IMG/VR virus record: IMGVR_UViG_3300023082_000026
Span: 1 to 35,071 of that record
Direction: 5' to 3' (one strand)
DNA: 35,071 bases
Source of the DNA: a virus
The notes below the pieces were generated by a model. It had not been told where the DNA came from and made no database searches. It worked only from the letters and a program-made list of their open reading frames with translations. A program made the position numbers and the translations under genes. Below, one piece after another: positions 17,778 to 26,823 of this stretch (position 1 is its first letter; the number at the start of each line of letters is the position of its first letter).

Positions 17778-18364
17778 TATTTTGAATATATATTTAAACT
17801 ACAATTGTTTAATGTAACTCTATCCGAACCAGTTAATATAGTTAATAATCCTGTGAGTATACCAGTGAGTATATTAGAAGAAGTAACATAACTAACTGCT
17901 CTAATTTGTATCTGTAATCCATACGTGCGTATGTTTGTACTGGCATAAATAGGAAATTGAAAATGTTTCTTAAATACACCTTGATTGTTTATCTCTGCTA
18001 AATCTACGTAGCCTGTTGTTCCGTCATCTGGAAATGGTACATAAATCGGTGTAGGAGCAGGTATTACAAATCTCAATTGTACTTTACTAGCACCTTTCAC
18101 ATTTGTAACTTGATAGTCAAATGATAAATCATATGCTTGTTCCATTGTAGTATTTGGATTAGCTATCATTTTATGGTTTACAAAATCCCATCTAGGTTCT
18201 GGGAATGTATTTACATCGTAAGTGGAGTTACCACTTACGAATTGTATTGTTTGCCAAGTGTCCGTTAACACTAAAGCTGTTGATTTGCTGACCCTCTGTC
18301 TAGGAGTTCCACCGAACATATCTGAATAACGTTCAGGTTCTGTCATATGTTTTACTGTTGCCAT
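17777..18364 (-). CDS. Beta-rich protein between fibre and endolysin genes, function unknown
   Basis: A 195-aa protein. Residues 1-30 look flexible (MTEPERYSDMFGGTPRQRVS). From 30 to 160 it alternates beta strands (WQTIQFVSGNSTYDVN, YDLSFDYQVTNVKGASKVQLRFV), suggesting a jelly-roll-like fold. An odd segment with repeated Leu-Thr-Gly (ILTGILTGLLTILTG, about 167-181) precedes the last strand (RVTLNNCSLNIYSK). Fibre upstream (6 bp) and endolysin downstream (TAATG) suggest a virion appendage such as a fibre tip or trimerisation domain rather than a lysis function. The LTG segment is hydrophobic enough to mimic a membrane helix, so a membrane role is not excluded. Confidence 0.65.
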   Translation of the reverse strand: MATVKHMTEPERYSDMFGGTPRQRVSKSTALVLTDTWQTIQFVSGNSTYDVNTFPEPRWDFVNHKMIANPNTTMEQAYDLSFDYQVTNVKGASKVQLRFVIPAPTPIYVPFPDDGTTGYVDLAEINNQGVFKKHFQFPIYASTNIRTYGLQIQIRAVSYVTSSNILTGILTGLLTILTGSDRVTLNNCSLNIYSK

Positions 18365-18370
18365 TAATTT

Positions 18371-21300
18371 TTATAGTGATGTTGTACTTAATACTCCTGT
18401 ATCTGATATAGTAATCCTCCACCTAGTTCCATTAGGTGACTTAAGAATATAACCTTTAGTAGTATCTGTTACCTCATAATCTGTAGCTTGAGCTGTTAAT
18501 GCAAGTAGGCCAGTAACATTTATTGGTAGTCTAACGGTACCATTAACTGTCATAGTACCTAAATTAGTACTTAAATTTACACCAAATGTACCATCAGAAA
18601 AAAATATACCACCATTCTGCACTGTATTACTTGAATTTACTGTAGTCCAGCCACTATTAAAAGTTTGTCTAAAACTAAACGTTTTTAAACCTGTTACAGT
18701 TTGAGTAGTATTAGTAGTTATGTAATTACCTAAATCCGTTAATCTTACTATATGATTTGCTAACGTTGGTGCTGTTGCTATTAAACCCTGCCCAGCAATA
18801 CTAAAACTTACTCCAGGTTGTGGTGTAGTGGTTTGGTTCTGTACGTAAGTTGTTACCCCTGCTGTAGTATCTAAATCTGCTAGAACTTGAGCAAGAGTCC
18901 TAGTACCTACACCTCCCCCTGAATTTCTACCTAATAAAGTAGGTAAACTAACTGCTGAAGCAGAACCACTAGTTAAATTGAGAGTAGTACCGGTAATACT
19001 TCCACCTTGTATGATACCATTTATTCTAATAGCAGCGTTCTGAATGACAGTAGTTTGATTTTGAATATAATTTGCACTTCCAGTAGCTGGAGCTAAATTT
19101 ATACCACTTATATTAATAACTGGCGTAGTTGTTCCAGTGTCCACTGAACCTGTTAAACCATCTGTAGGATTAAGTGTAACAGAAGTTACTGTTCCACTTC
19201 CAGATGCTATAGTTATATTACCAGAACCAAATATACTAGTTCCATTAATGGTCTTAACATTAGTGCTATTTAATAACGTTCCACTCGAAACTGGTAATAT
19301 ATTAATTGCTCCATTACCATCTGCAGTAGTTCCAGGTACTAACGTACTAGTGTAGGTTACACCTAAACCGTCTGTATTATAGGCAGCTAAAGCAATAGAA
19401 CCTCTTACTCCGGAACCATTATTAGCAGCAGTCATTTCAATTAATGTAGTTTGATTTGAACTAATACCAGTAACTTGTAATGCACCTCTTATTGCTTGAG
19501 TAGCTTCAAAAATATTCGCAGTTTTAACATTTGCTTTTAGACCTAAACCAGTATTAACAGCGGAAACTGTAGGATACATGCTAACAGGTGTAGTAACATC
19601 TATTAATGTATTTACTTTATTGGTAAGGACTTCTTTAGTTAATAGTGCATTATATGTACCATTAGATGATACAGCATTCGTTGAACCATTTGTTGGATTA
19701 TTATCAATAATCAATGCTGATGGAATATCACTAATTAATGCAATTATACCACTTTTATTTAAAGGAAATTGTAATAATGAATTATTTGTAATTCCAGGGT
19801 AGTTAACTGAAATACCTTGTTGAAACCCTTTATAACTAAATGAGATACCTGAATGACCAAATCTTGAAGTTCTAAGATTTGGATCACTTTGTTCTTCTTG
19901 CTGAATGGTAAATGCATCACCTGTCTGAAAAGTAAACCCGTAACTATCATTACCAACCACACCTGCCCTCATAGAAGCTGCTGATATCATCTTATTGGTG
20001 GTATTACCAGAATCAGTTACATTTTGTAAATTTGGTGTAGCGCCACTGCCTAATTGATCCATTGTTACAAAATCCTTAGGATTAACACCACTTTCCCCAG
20101 CTAATCTACCTATAATGGTACCGCCTAAACCTCCATTACTAGAAGCCTCGTTAAATGTAATACCTCCCGTACCAGCTTGTATATTTACACTTTTGTTATC
20201 TCTAAGAATTATACCAGATGAAGTAGTGTTATCAGATAGACTATTAGTTAACAAACTACCCATGTCAGGAATATGATAGATATTAAGTCCAACTGAATTA
20301 TCTATTCCAGTAAATCCAGTAACCCTTAAACCATGATCAGTTACAGCACCAACTTGTGTTACTGCTTGTAATGTAGGTACACTAGCTCCTGCAGTTGCAT
20401 TAAATGTTATATTAGGGTATGTTCCAGTTATAGTTACATTTGAACCTGCAATAGGATTAAATTGAGCTATTGGAGTATAGTATTCCATTGCTGTATTACC
20501 AGAATTTATACGTATAGCTTGTCCTCCTGTACCTACAGTATTGTTTATATTAAATATACCACTACGTAGAATTTTAAACTTACTTGAACTTCCATATTGA
20601 AAATCCACAATTGATCCTGTACCTATAATATTATTGACTGTTAATGCTGTGGTGGCATCATTCATATTTCTAGTAATAGTAGTACCAGAACTATTGGTAA
20701 GTATAGAGGCTAGACTACCATTACCAAAAGCCTGCATACCACCAGCATCTAATCTACCATCTGGTAGAACTCCTGCTACATTTATACCTCCTTGTTGAAA
20801 AGTAACTATTCTAGAAGTTCCTAGTCTATTATTAACTGTTAAAGCTGGCTTTTCATCAGCAATCTCTCTAGTTAGAATAGTACCTTCATTTGCCGTTCCA
20901 AATGCTAAAGCTCCATTAGAAGCTCCATTAATACTACTAACTATATTAGCTAACATTTGATTTGCTGCGACAAAATCTCCAAATACCCCAGTACCATTAA
21001 TTCTTAAAGAGGCTTGTTGAGTTACTGTATTTTGATTCTGTATATAGTTAGTAGAATTTGGTATAGTAGGTTTGTTTGTAAGATCATTATAATTCCCACT
21101 AAAGAATGTTGGTTTATTTGTAATTTCTGTCCAATCTGGTACATATGTAATATTTCTATAAAAAGTATCACCTTGAGCTTTAGTTATCCAGTTACCATAA
21201 TTACCAAGGTTATTAGTGAACTGACTAAGTAATGTAGGCTTCCCAGTTAAACTATTCCAAGTCCCATCAAATAGTGTTGGTTTATTAATTAAATCATCAT

Positions 21301-21628
21301 AATCTCCACTAAATCCTGCTTCTCCACTTATAGTAAAGTTTGGATAATTCGCATCTATCGTTATATGAGGGCCAGCGATTAAGTTTACTGGAGCACTATC
21401 TCCAGTAGTAAGATTAAGCCATTCTGCACGAGTTAAGTGATATCTTTCATAAATATTTCCCCCTTGTAAACCGTTGAGGTTATTATGCAAATCTTCTTCT
21501 ACATCTGTATCTCCACAAATAACAATAGATGTTGAAGAACATGTAGAATCTATAAAAGAATCTATATTATTATCTGACGCTGTAACACTAGAGTCTTCAC
21601 CTATAGTTAAGTAATTATTGTTTTCCAT
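18371..21628 (-). CDS. Tail fibre protein with NKPT and YIQNQ repeats
   Basis: A 1085-aa, low-charge, Thr/Asn/Gly-rich fibre. Residues 1-70 hold a possible attachment module with Cys residues (STCSSTSIVICGDTD) and HNNLNGLQGGNIYERYHL (48-65), shared with the 459-aa fibre. Four NKPT-type motifs follow between 111 and 190, then repeated stalk segments (ALTVNNRLGT and ALTVNNIIGTGSIV) and three YIQNQ/YVQNQ units. LGNYITTNTTQTVTGLKTFS (about 970) is a classic fibre strand motif. The C-terminus (YEVTDTTKGYILKSPNGTRW) resembles fibre tips. It should bind the host surface. It follows the glycoside hydrolase gene after a palindrome and precedes the 195-aa gene by 6 bp. No enzyme motif seen. Confidence 0.82.
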   Translation of the reverse strand: MENNNYLTIGEDSSVTASDNNIDSFIDSTCSSTSIVICGDTDVEEDLHNNLNGLQGGNIYERYHLTRAEWLNLTTGDSAPVNLIAGPHITIDANYPNFTISGEAGFSGDYDDLINKPTLFDGTWNSLTGKPTLLSQFTNNLGNYGNWITKAQGDTFYRNITYVPDWTEITNKPTFFSGNYNDLTNKPTIPNSTNYIQNQNTVTQQASLRINGTGVFGDFVAANQMLANIVSSINGASNGALAFGTANEGTILTREIADEKPALTVNNRLGTSRIVTFQQGGINVAGVLPDGRLDAGGMQAFGNGSLASILTNSSGTTITRNMNDATTALTVNNIIGTGSIVDFQYGSSSKFKILRSGIFNINNTVGTGGQAIRINSGNTAMEYYTPIAQFNPIAGSNVTITGTYPNITFNATAGASVPTLQAVTQVGAVTDHGLRVTGFTGIDNSVGLNIYHIPDMGSLLTNSLSDNTTSSGIILRDNKSVNIQAGTGGITFNEASSNGGLGGTIIGRLAGESGVNPKDFVTMDQLGSGATPNLQNVTDSGNTTNKMISAASMRAGVVGNDSYGFTFQTGDAFTIQQEEQSDPNLRTSRFGHSGISFSYKGFQQGISVNYPGITNNSLLQFPLNKSGIIALISDIPSALIIDNNPTNGSTNAVSSNGTYNALLTKEVLTNKVNTLIDVTTPVSMYPTVSAVNTGLGLKANVKTANIFEATQAIRGALQVTGISSNQTTLIEMTAANNGSGVRGSIALAAYNTDGLGVTYTSTLVPGTTADGNGAINILPVSSGTLLNSTNVKTINGTSIFGSGNITIASGSGTVTSVTLNPTDGLTGSVDTGTTTPVINISGINLAPATGSANYIQNQTTVIQNAAIRINGIIQGGSITGTTLNLTSGSASAVSLPTLLGRNSGGGVGTRTLAQVLADLDTTAGVTTYVQNQTTTPQPGVSFSIAGQGLIATAPTLANHIVRLTDLGNYITTNTTQTVTGLKTFSFRQTFNSGWTTVNSSNTVQNGGIFFSDGTFGVNLSTNLGTMTVNGTVRLPINVTGLLALTAQATDYEVTDTTKGYILKSPNGTRWRITISDTGVLSTTSL
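21059..21301 (-). repeat. NKPT-type repeats in the 1085-aa fibre
   Basis: Four short repeats: DLINKPTLF, SLTGKPTLL, EITNKPTFF and DLTNKPTIP. The first two are 14 residues apart, as are the last two, with a 40-residue interval between pairs. Such W/Y-x-x-(I/L)-x-x-KPT motifs are common at hinges and stalk starts of phage fibres. Confidence 0.75.
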
Positions 21629-21641
21629 TTATTTTAAGTTA

Positions 21642-21665
21642 TAGGGAGTGATTAATCACTCCCTA
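21642..21665 (-). terminator. 24-bp perfect palindrome between hydrolase and fibre genes
   Basis: Two 10-base arms (21642-21651 and 21656-21665) flank TTAA; the whole 24-mer is self-complementary. It lies seven bases past the stop of the 1243-aa gene and 13 bases before the next ATG. No clean T run follows, so it may be a weak terminator, a processing site or a protein-binding site. Confidence 0.6.
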
Positions 21666-21672
21666 AATTTAT

Positions 21673-24600
21673 TTATTCTTCACTATAACCTCCAACAGTA
21701 TATTTCCAGCCATTGCCGGCAGAGTCTACAGCCATCACGTAACATATGATGTAAACATTACCTGTGTAACCTGCTAATAAAGCTGAGTAAGCCGATCTAG
21801 GTAATGTAGCTCCAGTACCAACCAAAGTTTGATCTCCAAATCCTCCGGCATCTCGTTTATTTAGATACCATTTATATTTAGTTTGAGCTAAATTTATACC
21901 TCCTCCAGAAGGATTTTTAGTACTAAAATTAGCAGTCCAAGTTTGAGTAGTATTATTAAATGTTTGAAATACATCGTAGGCAAAAGGCTTCTTAACTTCT
22001 GTTCCATCAATCTGCCATTTAGTAGCTAGTGAGTTTAAGTAGTTTAATCTTACAGCATCACTTGTAAATCTACCAAGCTTTTGATACTGTGCAAAGAAAT
22101 CCCAGTTTGCATTATTAGTATCAACAAATAATGCATGACCTATTTTACCTTGAGTTTCACTATGCGAGATTTGTCCTTGATAACCATCTCCATTAGTTCC
22201 AGTTTTGATCCATAGTCTACAGAAGTTTGTATCAAATTGTACGTGAACTATAGTTTTAACAAAATGTGGTGGAGTTACTGCATTAGGTACTGTAAAGTTA
22301 TTACGAAGAACCCTTACACCATCTCCAACATTACCTACGTAATCATTAGATTGAAAACTATTTGACCATGCCTCATACGTCTGTCCAGGTAAACTTCTCA
22401 TTACCCAAGTACATTCATATGGGAAATGTTTAACAGCAAAGTCAGCTGAATGATACTGTAAATCTGGAACATTTTCCGCTGTAATATAATTCTCTGTAAG
22501 TATAGGTGGTACACCAATTACTGCAGGAGTTGTATCGCCTTGAAAGAATAGTGGATAACTACCTTTCTTGTCTAACACTGTACCAACAGAATCACCACTC
22601 ACAGCAGCGGTTGTTGTACCAAATTTCTGAGAATTCTTGGCATAATAAACGCTATCCATTAATAACTCTTCAGCATTAAGAATATCAAAATTAGGATCCT
22701 CAACTGTTGTTTCATTAAAGGCTGGTGATAATACAACACTAGATTCATTCCTATTAGTACCTGCTTTAACTTTAAATCTATAATAACCTGCAGCTCTATT
22801 TATATTGCCTACATTAATAGTAGTTGTATAAGGTAAATATGTGGTTCCTCCATCTGTAGAATATACAATATCTGAAGGATAAGAAGTTTGCGTAGCAGTT
22901 AAAGTGTTAGTAGTATCATTAGCAATTAGAGTTGGTGCTGCTGGAGTAATAATTACTGGAGCATTTCCTGGATATACAGGTACTATTTTATAAAAATAAT
23001 TAATTGATGCTTGTGCACTTTCATCAATATATTGACATTCAGCTAATAGTGGTCCAGAGTAAATAGTTGTATAAGTACCATTTAAGGTAGAGCTTCTACT
23101 TATAATAACTTCTGTATCTACAATATTTTTATCAGTCCATGTAAGTAATACACTACCATTATCACCTACTTCTTGTTTTGCTATATTTTCTACAGGTTTC
23201 AACATAGGTTTACCAATATTACTAGTTTTTACAAAGATAGGACATTCACTAATAGTTAATGTAATATAACCATTTACAGCATTGACTGTACTAGTAACAC
23301 CGATCAATGATTCCCTAATTTCAGCTTCATCAATATTAGTTACTTGCACAGAAGCTTCATTAACTTTCAATTGAATAGTTAAAGTTCTAAATTCTGCTGT
23401 GTCTAACCAAAGCACAATTGTGTTCTCATCTGCAAGTTCATTTTTATAAGCCATAGCCCATATATGTTCATCTACAGTAGGAATAAGTGTAGCACCTTCT
23501 AACTGTGATACACCGTATTTCATTATAACATGAGAATACTTGTAATCAGTAAGAGTATGTTTAAAGTTAGCTACATACCAATATGACATGAGTGGTTTTC
23601 TATTCCAATCATTAGCATCTTGAATACCATCTGTAAGACCAGATGTTAAGAACTTGTCTGGATGTGGTTCATATTGATCACTATCTTCAACTCTTTGTGA
23701 ACCATGATTTGAAAACCAATATTGATTTGTAACATCAACTCCAGTCATTTGATTGATCATATAAACACGAGTTAACCAATAAGCTTTATAACGTGATCTT
23801 TCAAATTGTGTAGGATAAGCTGGAGAATATACACCACCATAATGTTCATCATAACCTACCTCAGTAAGCCATACTTCAACGTTAGGACAGTAGGTATCTC
23901 TAAACTCTACCCATCTTAAGTTAGCTTCTATTAAATTACCTAATTCTGGTTGTAAACCATAGGCGTTAATGGATGCATCTTGTGATCCTTCACTTGAGTT
24001 ATACCAGTGATAGTTAACTAAATCAAATGGATAATCACCTTTACCTCTATATTTATCACACCACCACATCACTTGGTTGGCATAGGCGATATTATCGCCA
24101 GATGCCGTAGATATAAAACTTACCTTCATAGAAGGGTCAGCATTTTTAATTCCAAACCCAGGACCCATGGCACCTTTATGTCCGTCATAAATAGCTGAAA
24201 GATAAGCAGCCATCTCTTGTGGATTATGATACATTTGTTCACCTAACCACCAACGGTCAAACTCATTACCTATTTCTAATACTTCAACCAAGTCTAAACC
24301 AACTCTCATTGGTTGAGGTGATCCATCATCCATAGGTTCTAATACAATCTGTGATGTATCTATATTTTTATTAGCGCCATACCTTGCAGCCCATACCCAT
24401 GAACTTCTAGCTATAAACTTGTAGTTCATAGGGTCTGTTGTATCTACTAGTTTAATAGATGACTTTCCAGGATCTACTGCTTTAGAGTATTGAGCATTAG
24501 GTGTATTAATAGCACGAAGAAACGCAGGTGAAGCATTTACGTCAATCATTACTTTAGAGCCATAGTTCTTAAAACCTTGTAAGAATTGATCAATATTACC

Positions 24601-25404
24601 TAAATCTGCATTAGTCCATCTATATTCTATTTGATAAGGTGTTAAGTTTTTACCTGAACCTGAGTTAACAAGTTTATTACCATAGAACCATTGAGGTACT
24701 ACATAAAACCTATGTGTACCACTAACTGGCGCCATAAGTTCAGGATGTTCTAACCAGAAACCGTTAGTTCCCATATGATATTGAACAGGACGTTCAACAA
24801 CTCTACGTTTATATTTTAAACCTTGATTAAGGACTTCAGTTTGTGGACGACCATATATTACAAAAGCTTTAATCCAGGCGTCCATTGATTCAGTGCCAAG
24901 AGTGATAAATCTTACACCCCCTCTAAACTCTGAGCCGGTGAAGTCTAATTTCACCCATTTTTCTCTTTCAATTTCATCCGACTCTGGCATTAATACATTA
25001 TAATCGGCACCATCTGCACTACCTAGTACAGTAATAGGCCCTCTAGTAGTATCTCCTATCCATATATATGCGTAATCAATATTATAAAAATTCTCTAAAT
25101 CAAATACTGCTCTATTATATTGAATATTATACCAACTTGATTTAAGATAATCATTATTAGCTATCCACATACCATCATTTGATGGTACACCAGTCGGTTC
25201 TCCATTAACGTTATTTATTGCACTAAGATCTGTTAAATTCACTATTGAGAGAACTCCTCCGTCACCATCTTCTAAGTAATGAAACTGGTTAGCAAATACT
25301 TTGTCAGGTTTTACTTGAATAGGTTTAGAGAATTCCCCAGCAGGAAGGGGAGTAAATGTTGAACTCCCCCCAAATGCTAGTCTTGTTGATGATAATATAT
25401 CCAT
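21673..25404 (-). CDS. Virion glycoside hydrolase (clan GH-A-like), multidomain depolymerase
   Basis: A 1243-aa protein. Residues about 30-190 form a beta domain resembling a discoidin-type carbohydrate-binding fold. Residues about 200-620 look like a (beta/alpha)8 hydrolase: LEIGNEFDRWW gives the Asn-Glu pair N380-E381 (acid/base) and VWLTEVGYDE gives E515 (nucleophile), with NYHWY (464-468) between. A beta domain follows (625-735), then an FnIII-like domain (740-812), the domain shared with two neighbours (820-897), a LamG/concanavalin-like domain (905-1130) and a C-terminal PKD-like domain. It should cut capsular or other surface polysaccharide during adsorption. Coupled by TAATG to the 470-aa gene. 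Hydrolase clan is confident, exact family and substrate are not. Confidence 0.85.
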   Translation of the reverse strand: MDILSSTRLAFGGSSTFTPLPAGEFSKPIQVKPDKVFANQFHYLEDGDGGVLSIVNLTDLSAINNVNGEPTGVPSNDGMWIANNDYLKSSWYNIQYNRAVFDLENFYNIDYAYIWIGDTTRGPITVLGSADGADYNVLMPESDEIEREKWVKLDFTGSEFRGGVRFITLGTESMDAWIKAFVIYGRPQTEVLNQGLKYKRRVVERPVQYHMGTNGFWLEHPELMAPVSGTHRFYVVPQWFYGNKLVNSGSGKNLTPYQIEYRWTNADLGNIDQFLQGFKNYGSKVMIDVNASPAFLRAINTPNAQYSKAVDPGKSSIKLVDTTDPMNYKFIARSSWVWAARYGANKNIDTSQIVLEPMDDGSPQPMRVGLDLVEVLEIGNEFDRWWLGEQMYHNPQEMAAYLSAIYDGHKGAMGPGFGIKNADPSMKVSFISTASGDNIAYANQVMWWCDKYRGKGDYPFDLVNYHWYNSSEGSQDASINAYGLQPELGNLIEANLRWVEFRDTYCPNVEVWLTEVGYDEHYGGVYSPAYPTQFERSRYKAYWLTRVYMINQMTGVDVTNQYWFSNHGSQRVEDSDQYEPHPDKFLTSGLTDGIQDANDWNRKPLMSYWYVANFKHTLTDYKYSHVIMKYGVSQLEGATLIPTVDEHIWAMAYKNELADENTIVLWLDTAEFRTLTIQLKVNEASVQVTNIDEAEIRESLIGVTSTVNAVNGYITLTISECPIFVKTSNIGKPMLKPVENIAKQEVGDNGSVLLTWTDKNIVDTEVIISRSSTLNGTYTTIYSGPLLAECQYIDESAQASINYFYKIVPVYPGNAPVIITPAAPTLIANDTTNTLTATQTSYPSDIVYSTDGGTTYLPYTTTINVGNINRAAGYYRFKVKAGTNRNESSVVLSPAFNETTVEDPNFDILNAEELLMDSVYYAKNSQKFGTTTAAVSGDSVGTVLDKKGSYPLFFQGDTTPAVIGVPPILTENYITAENVPDLQYHSADFAVKHFPYECTWVMRSLPGQTYEAWSNSFQSNDYVGNVGDGVRVLRNNFTVPNAVTPPHFVKTIVHVQFDTNFCRLWIKTGTNGDGYQGQISHSETQGKIGHALFVDTNNANWDFFAQYQKLGRFTSDAVRLNYLNSLATKWQIDGTEVKKPFAYDVFQTFNNTTQTWTANFSTKNPSGGGINLAQTKYKWYLNKRDAGGFGDQTLVGTGATLPRSAYSALLAGYTGNVYIICYVMAVDSAGNGWKYTVGGYSEE
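22714..22947 (-). repeat. Shared fibre domain, copy in the glycoside hydrolase
   Basis: Residues 820-897 of the 1243-aa protein. Key segments are TLIANDTTNTLTA, YSTDGGTTYLPYTTTINVG, RAAGYYRFKVKAG and NESSVVLSPAF. The pattern resembles a chitobiase C-terminal or Ig-like fold. Homologous copies lie at 25977-26207 and 26878-27099. Confidence 0.8.
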
Positions 25405-26816
25405 TATGGTACTAAGGTTAATCCTGATCCTTGAGGATAAAGGAATGGTACTTGTCTTCCTAATTGAATAGCAAAGTAAACAGGTTGTCCTGGAACAAAA
25501 CCTGTACCTGTAACTGTTAAACTAACAGGTGGTGTTACTTCAGTTATAGTTGTTCCATTAGTAGATCTAAATGGGGTAAATGATTGTGTTGTTCCATTAT
25601 CATTCCATCTTAAAATGAAGTAATCATTTGCTTGATAAGGAGTACTTGGCCAATCTACGAATGTTTCTGCAAGGGTTTGATTATATGTATGCATTACTCC
25701 TGCATCTATGTAACAACCAATTCCCCAAGGTACTGGTGTTCCTACAGTATATGAAGGTAATACACCAATTAAAGCATCTTGTTCCGTAGCTCCTAATTTA
25801 TAAGCAATAAAGTCACCATTAGTTAATTGATACTTAGGTGTTAATCTTTGAGGATCATGATCATATGCAAAGAATATACCAGGAGAAGTTTCAGCTGTTC
25901 CATCTTGATTAAAGTCAATTAGGCCATTTAATGCTGCTACTGCTGTATATCCTGGTAATAAATTACCTGCACTACCTGCTACTGTGAATGCTGGTGAATC
26001 AACCACAGCTGATTCGTCTCTACCTGCTGCAGATGATATTTTAAATTTCCAATAACCTGCTGCTCTAGCTACATCTCCAACTGAAATAGTACCGGTGTAA
26101 GGTACATAAGATCCACCTGCAGTACTAAATACTATCGCTGACTGATAAGTACCATGAGTTGCACTAAGTGTATTTGCACTATCATCTGCTGCTAGTACTG
26201 GCGGTGTTGGTGTGATATTACCTGGAGTTGGAGTAGTTATACTATTTGCTCCATAACTACTTGCTGTATATCCACTATTAGGTGTAGCTTGTACTCTATA
26301 GTAATAGAGAGTATTTTGTGTTAAACCTGAATCAGCATAAGCTAATAATGTACCAGTGTATAAGTTAGTTAAGTTAGCTGAAAAACCTGCATTAGTAGCT
26401 CTCTGAAGAACATAACCACTTGCATTCGCTACGCTAGTCCATGAAGCATTTACTGCATTTGAACCGTTAGCTGTTAAGCCAAGTGCAGGCGTAGCGAGTT
26501 GTGGATTGCCTCCACCTCCAATAAGACCAGCCTTTATTTTATAAGGATTTGATAATGTTCCATCACCATCAAATTGAGTTGTATCTAAATATGTAGTAGA
26601 AGATACCACAGCAGGATTAATTACAATCCTTTGATATACTTGTCCATCAATTACTGTTGTTCCACTAACTATAAAGTCAGTTTCAGAAAAAGCATAGTAT
26701 TTCTTTTTAGCTTCATCATATACTAAGTTTAAACTGTTCTTTATAATATTATATTCATCTGCTGATACCTGTTGTCCGTCTAGTTTATCAGGTAAATTTA
26801 TTATTTGTTCTGCCAT
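25404..26816 (-). CDS. Fibre/adhesin-like virion protein with FnIII and shared domain
   Basis: A 470-aa protein. N-terminal 100 residues: a helical start (LPDKLDGQQVSADEYNIIKN) and FDGDGTLSNPYKI, a motif typical of phage appendage proteins. A Gly-rich hinge (GLIGGGGNP) leads to an FnIII domain (107-197: VNASWTSVANASGYVLQRA and YYYRVQATP). The shared domain spans 204-280, followed by a unique C-terminal domain (285-470) with GLIDFNQDGTAE near 310. No enzymatic motif. It is 7 bp after the 459-aa gene and is coupled by TAATG to the hydrolase. Likely an adsorption accessory on the same appendage, binding glycans or linking hydrolase to fibre; this role is inferred. Confidence 0.78.
   Translation of the reverse strand: MAEQIINLPDKLDGQQVSADEYNIIKNSLNLVYDEAKKKYYAFSETDFIVSGTTVIDGQVYQRIVINPAVVSSTTYLDTTQFDGDGTLSNPYKIKAGLIGGGGNPQLATPALGLTANGSNAVNASWTSVANASGYVLQRATNAGFSANLTNLYTGTLLAYADSGLTQNTLYYYRVQATPNSGYTASSYGANSITTPTPGNITPTPPVLAADDSANTLSATHGTYQSAIVFSTAGGSYVPYTGTISVGDVARAAGYWKFKISSAAGRDESAVVDSPAFTVAGSAGNLLPGYTAVAALNGLIDFNQDGTAETSPGIFFAYDHDPQRLTPKYQLTNGDFIAYKLGATEQDALIGVLPSYTVGTPVPWGIGCYIDAGVMHTYNQTLAETFVDWPSTPYQANDYFILRWNDNGTTQSFTPFRSTNGTTITEVTPPVSLTVTGTGFVPGQPVYFAIQLGRQVPFLYPQGSGLTLVP
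25977..26207 (-). repeat. Shared fibre domain, copy in the 470-aa protein
   Basis: Residues 204-280. Key segments: VLAADDSANTLSATHGTY, YVPYTGTISVGDVARAAGYW, KFKISSAAGRDESAVVDSPA. This copy is closest to the one in the hydrolase; the order of conserved positions is identical. Confidence 0.8.
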
Positions 26817-26823
26817 GTTTTTG

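Noticed and set aside
18371-21628. Diversity-generating retroelement targeting a fibre gene
   Set aside because: No reverse transcriptase gene, and no near-identical template/variable repeat with adenine-biased mismatches was noticed near any fibre 3' end.
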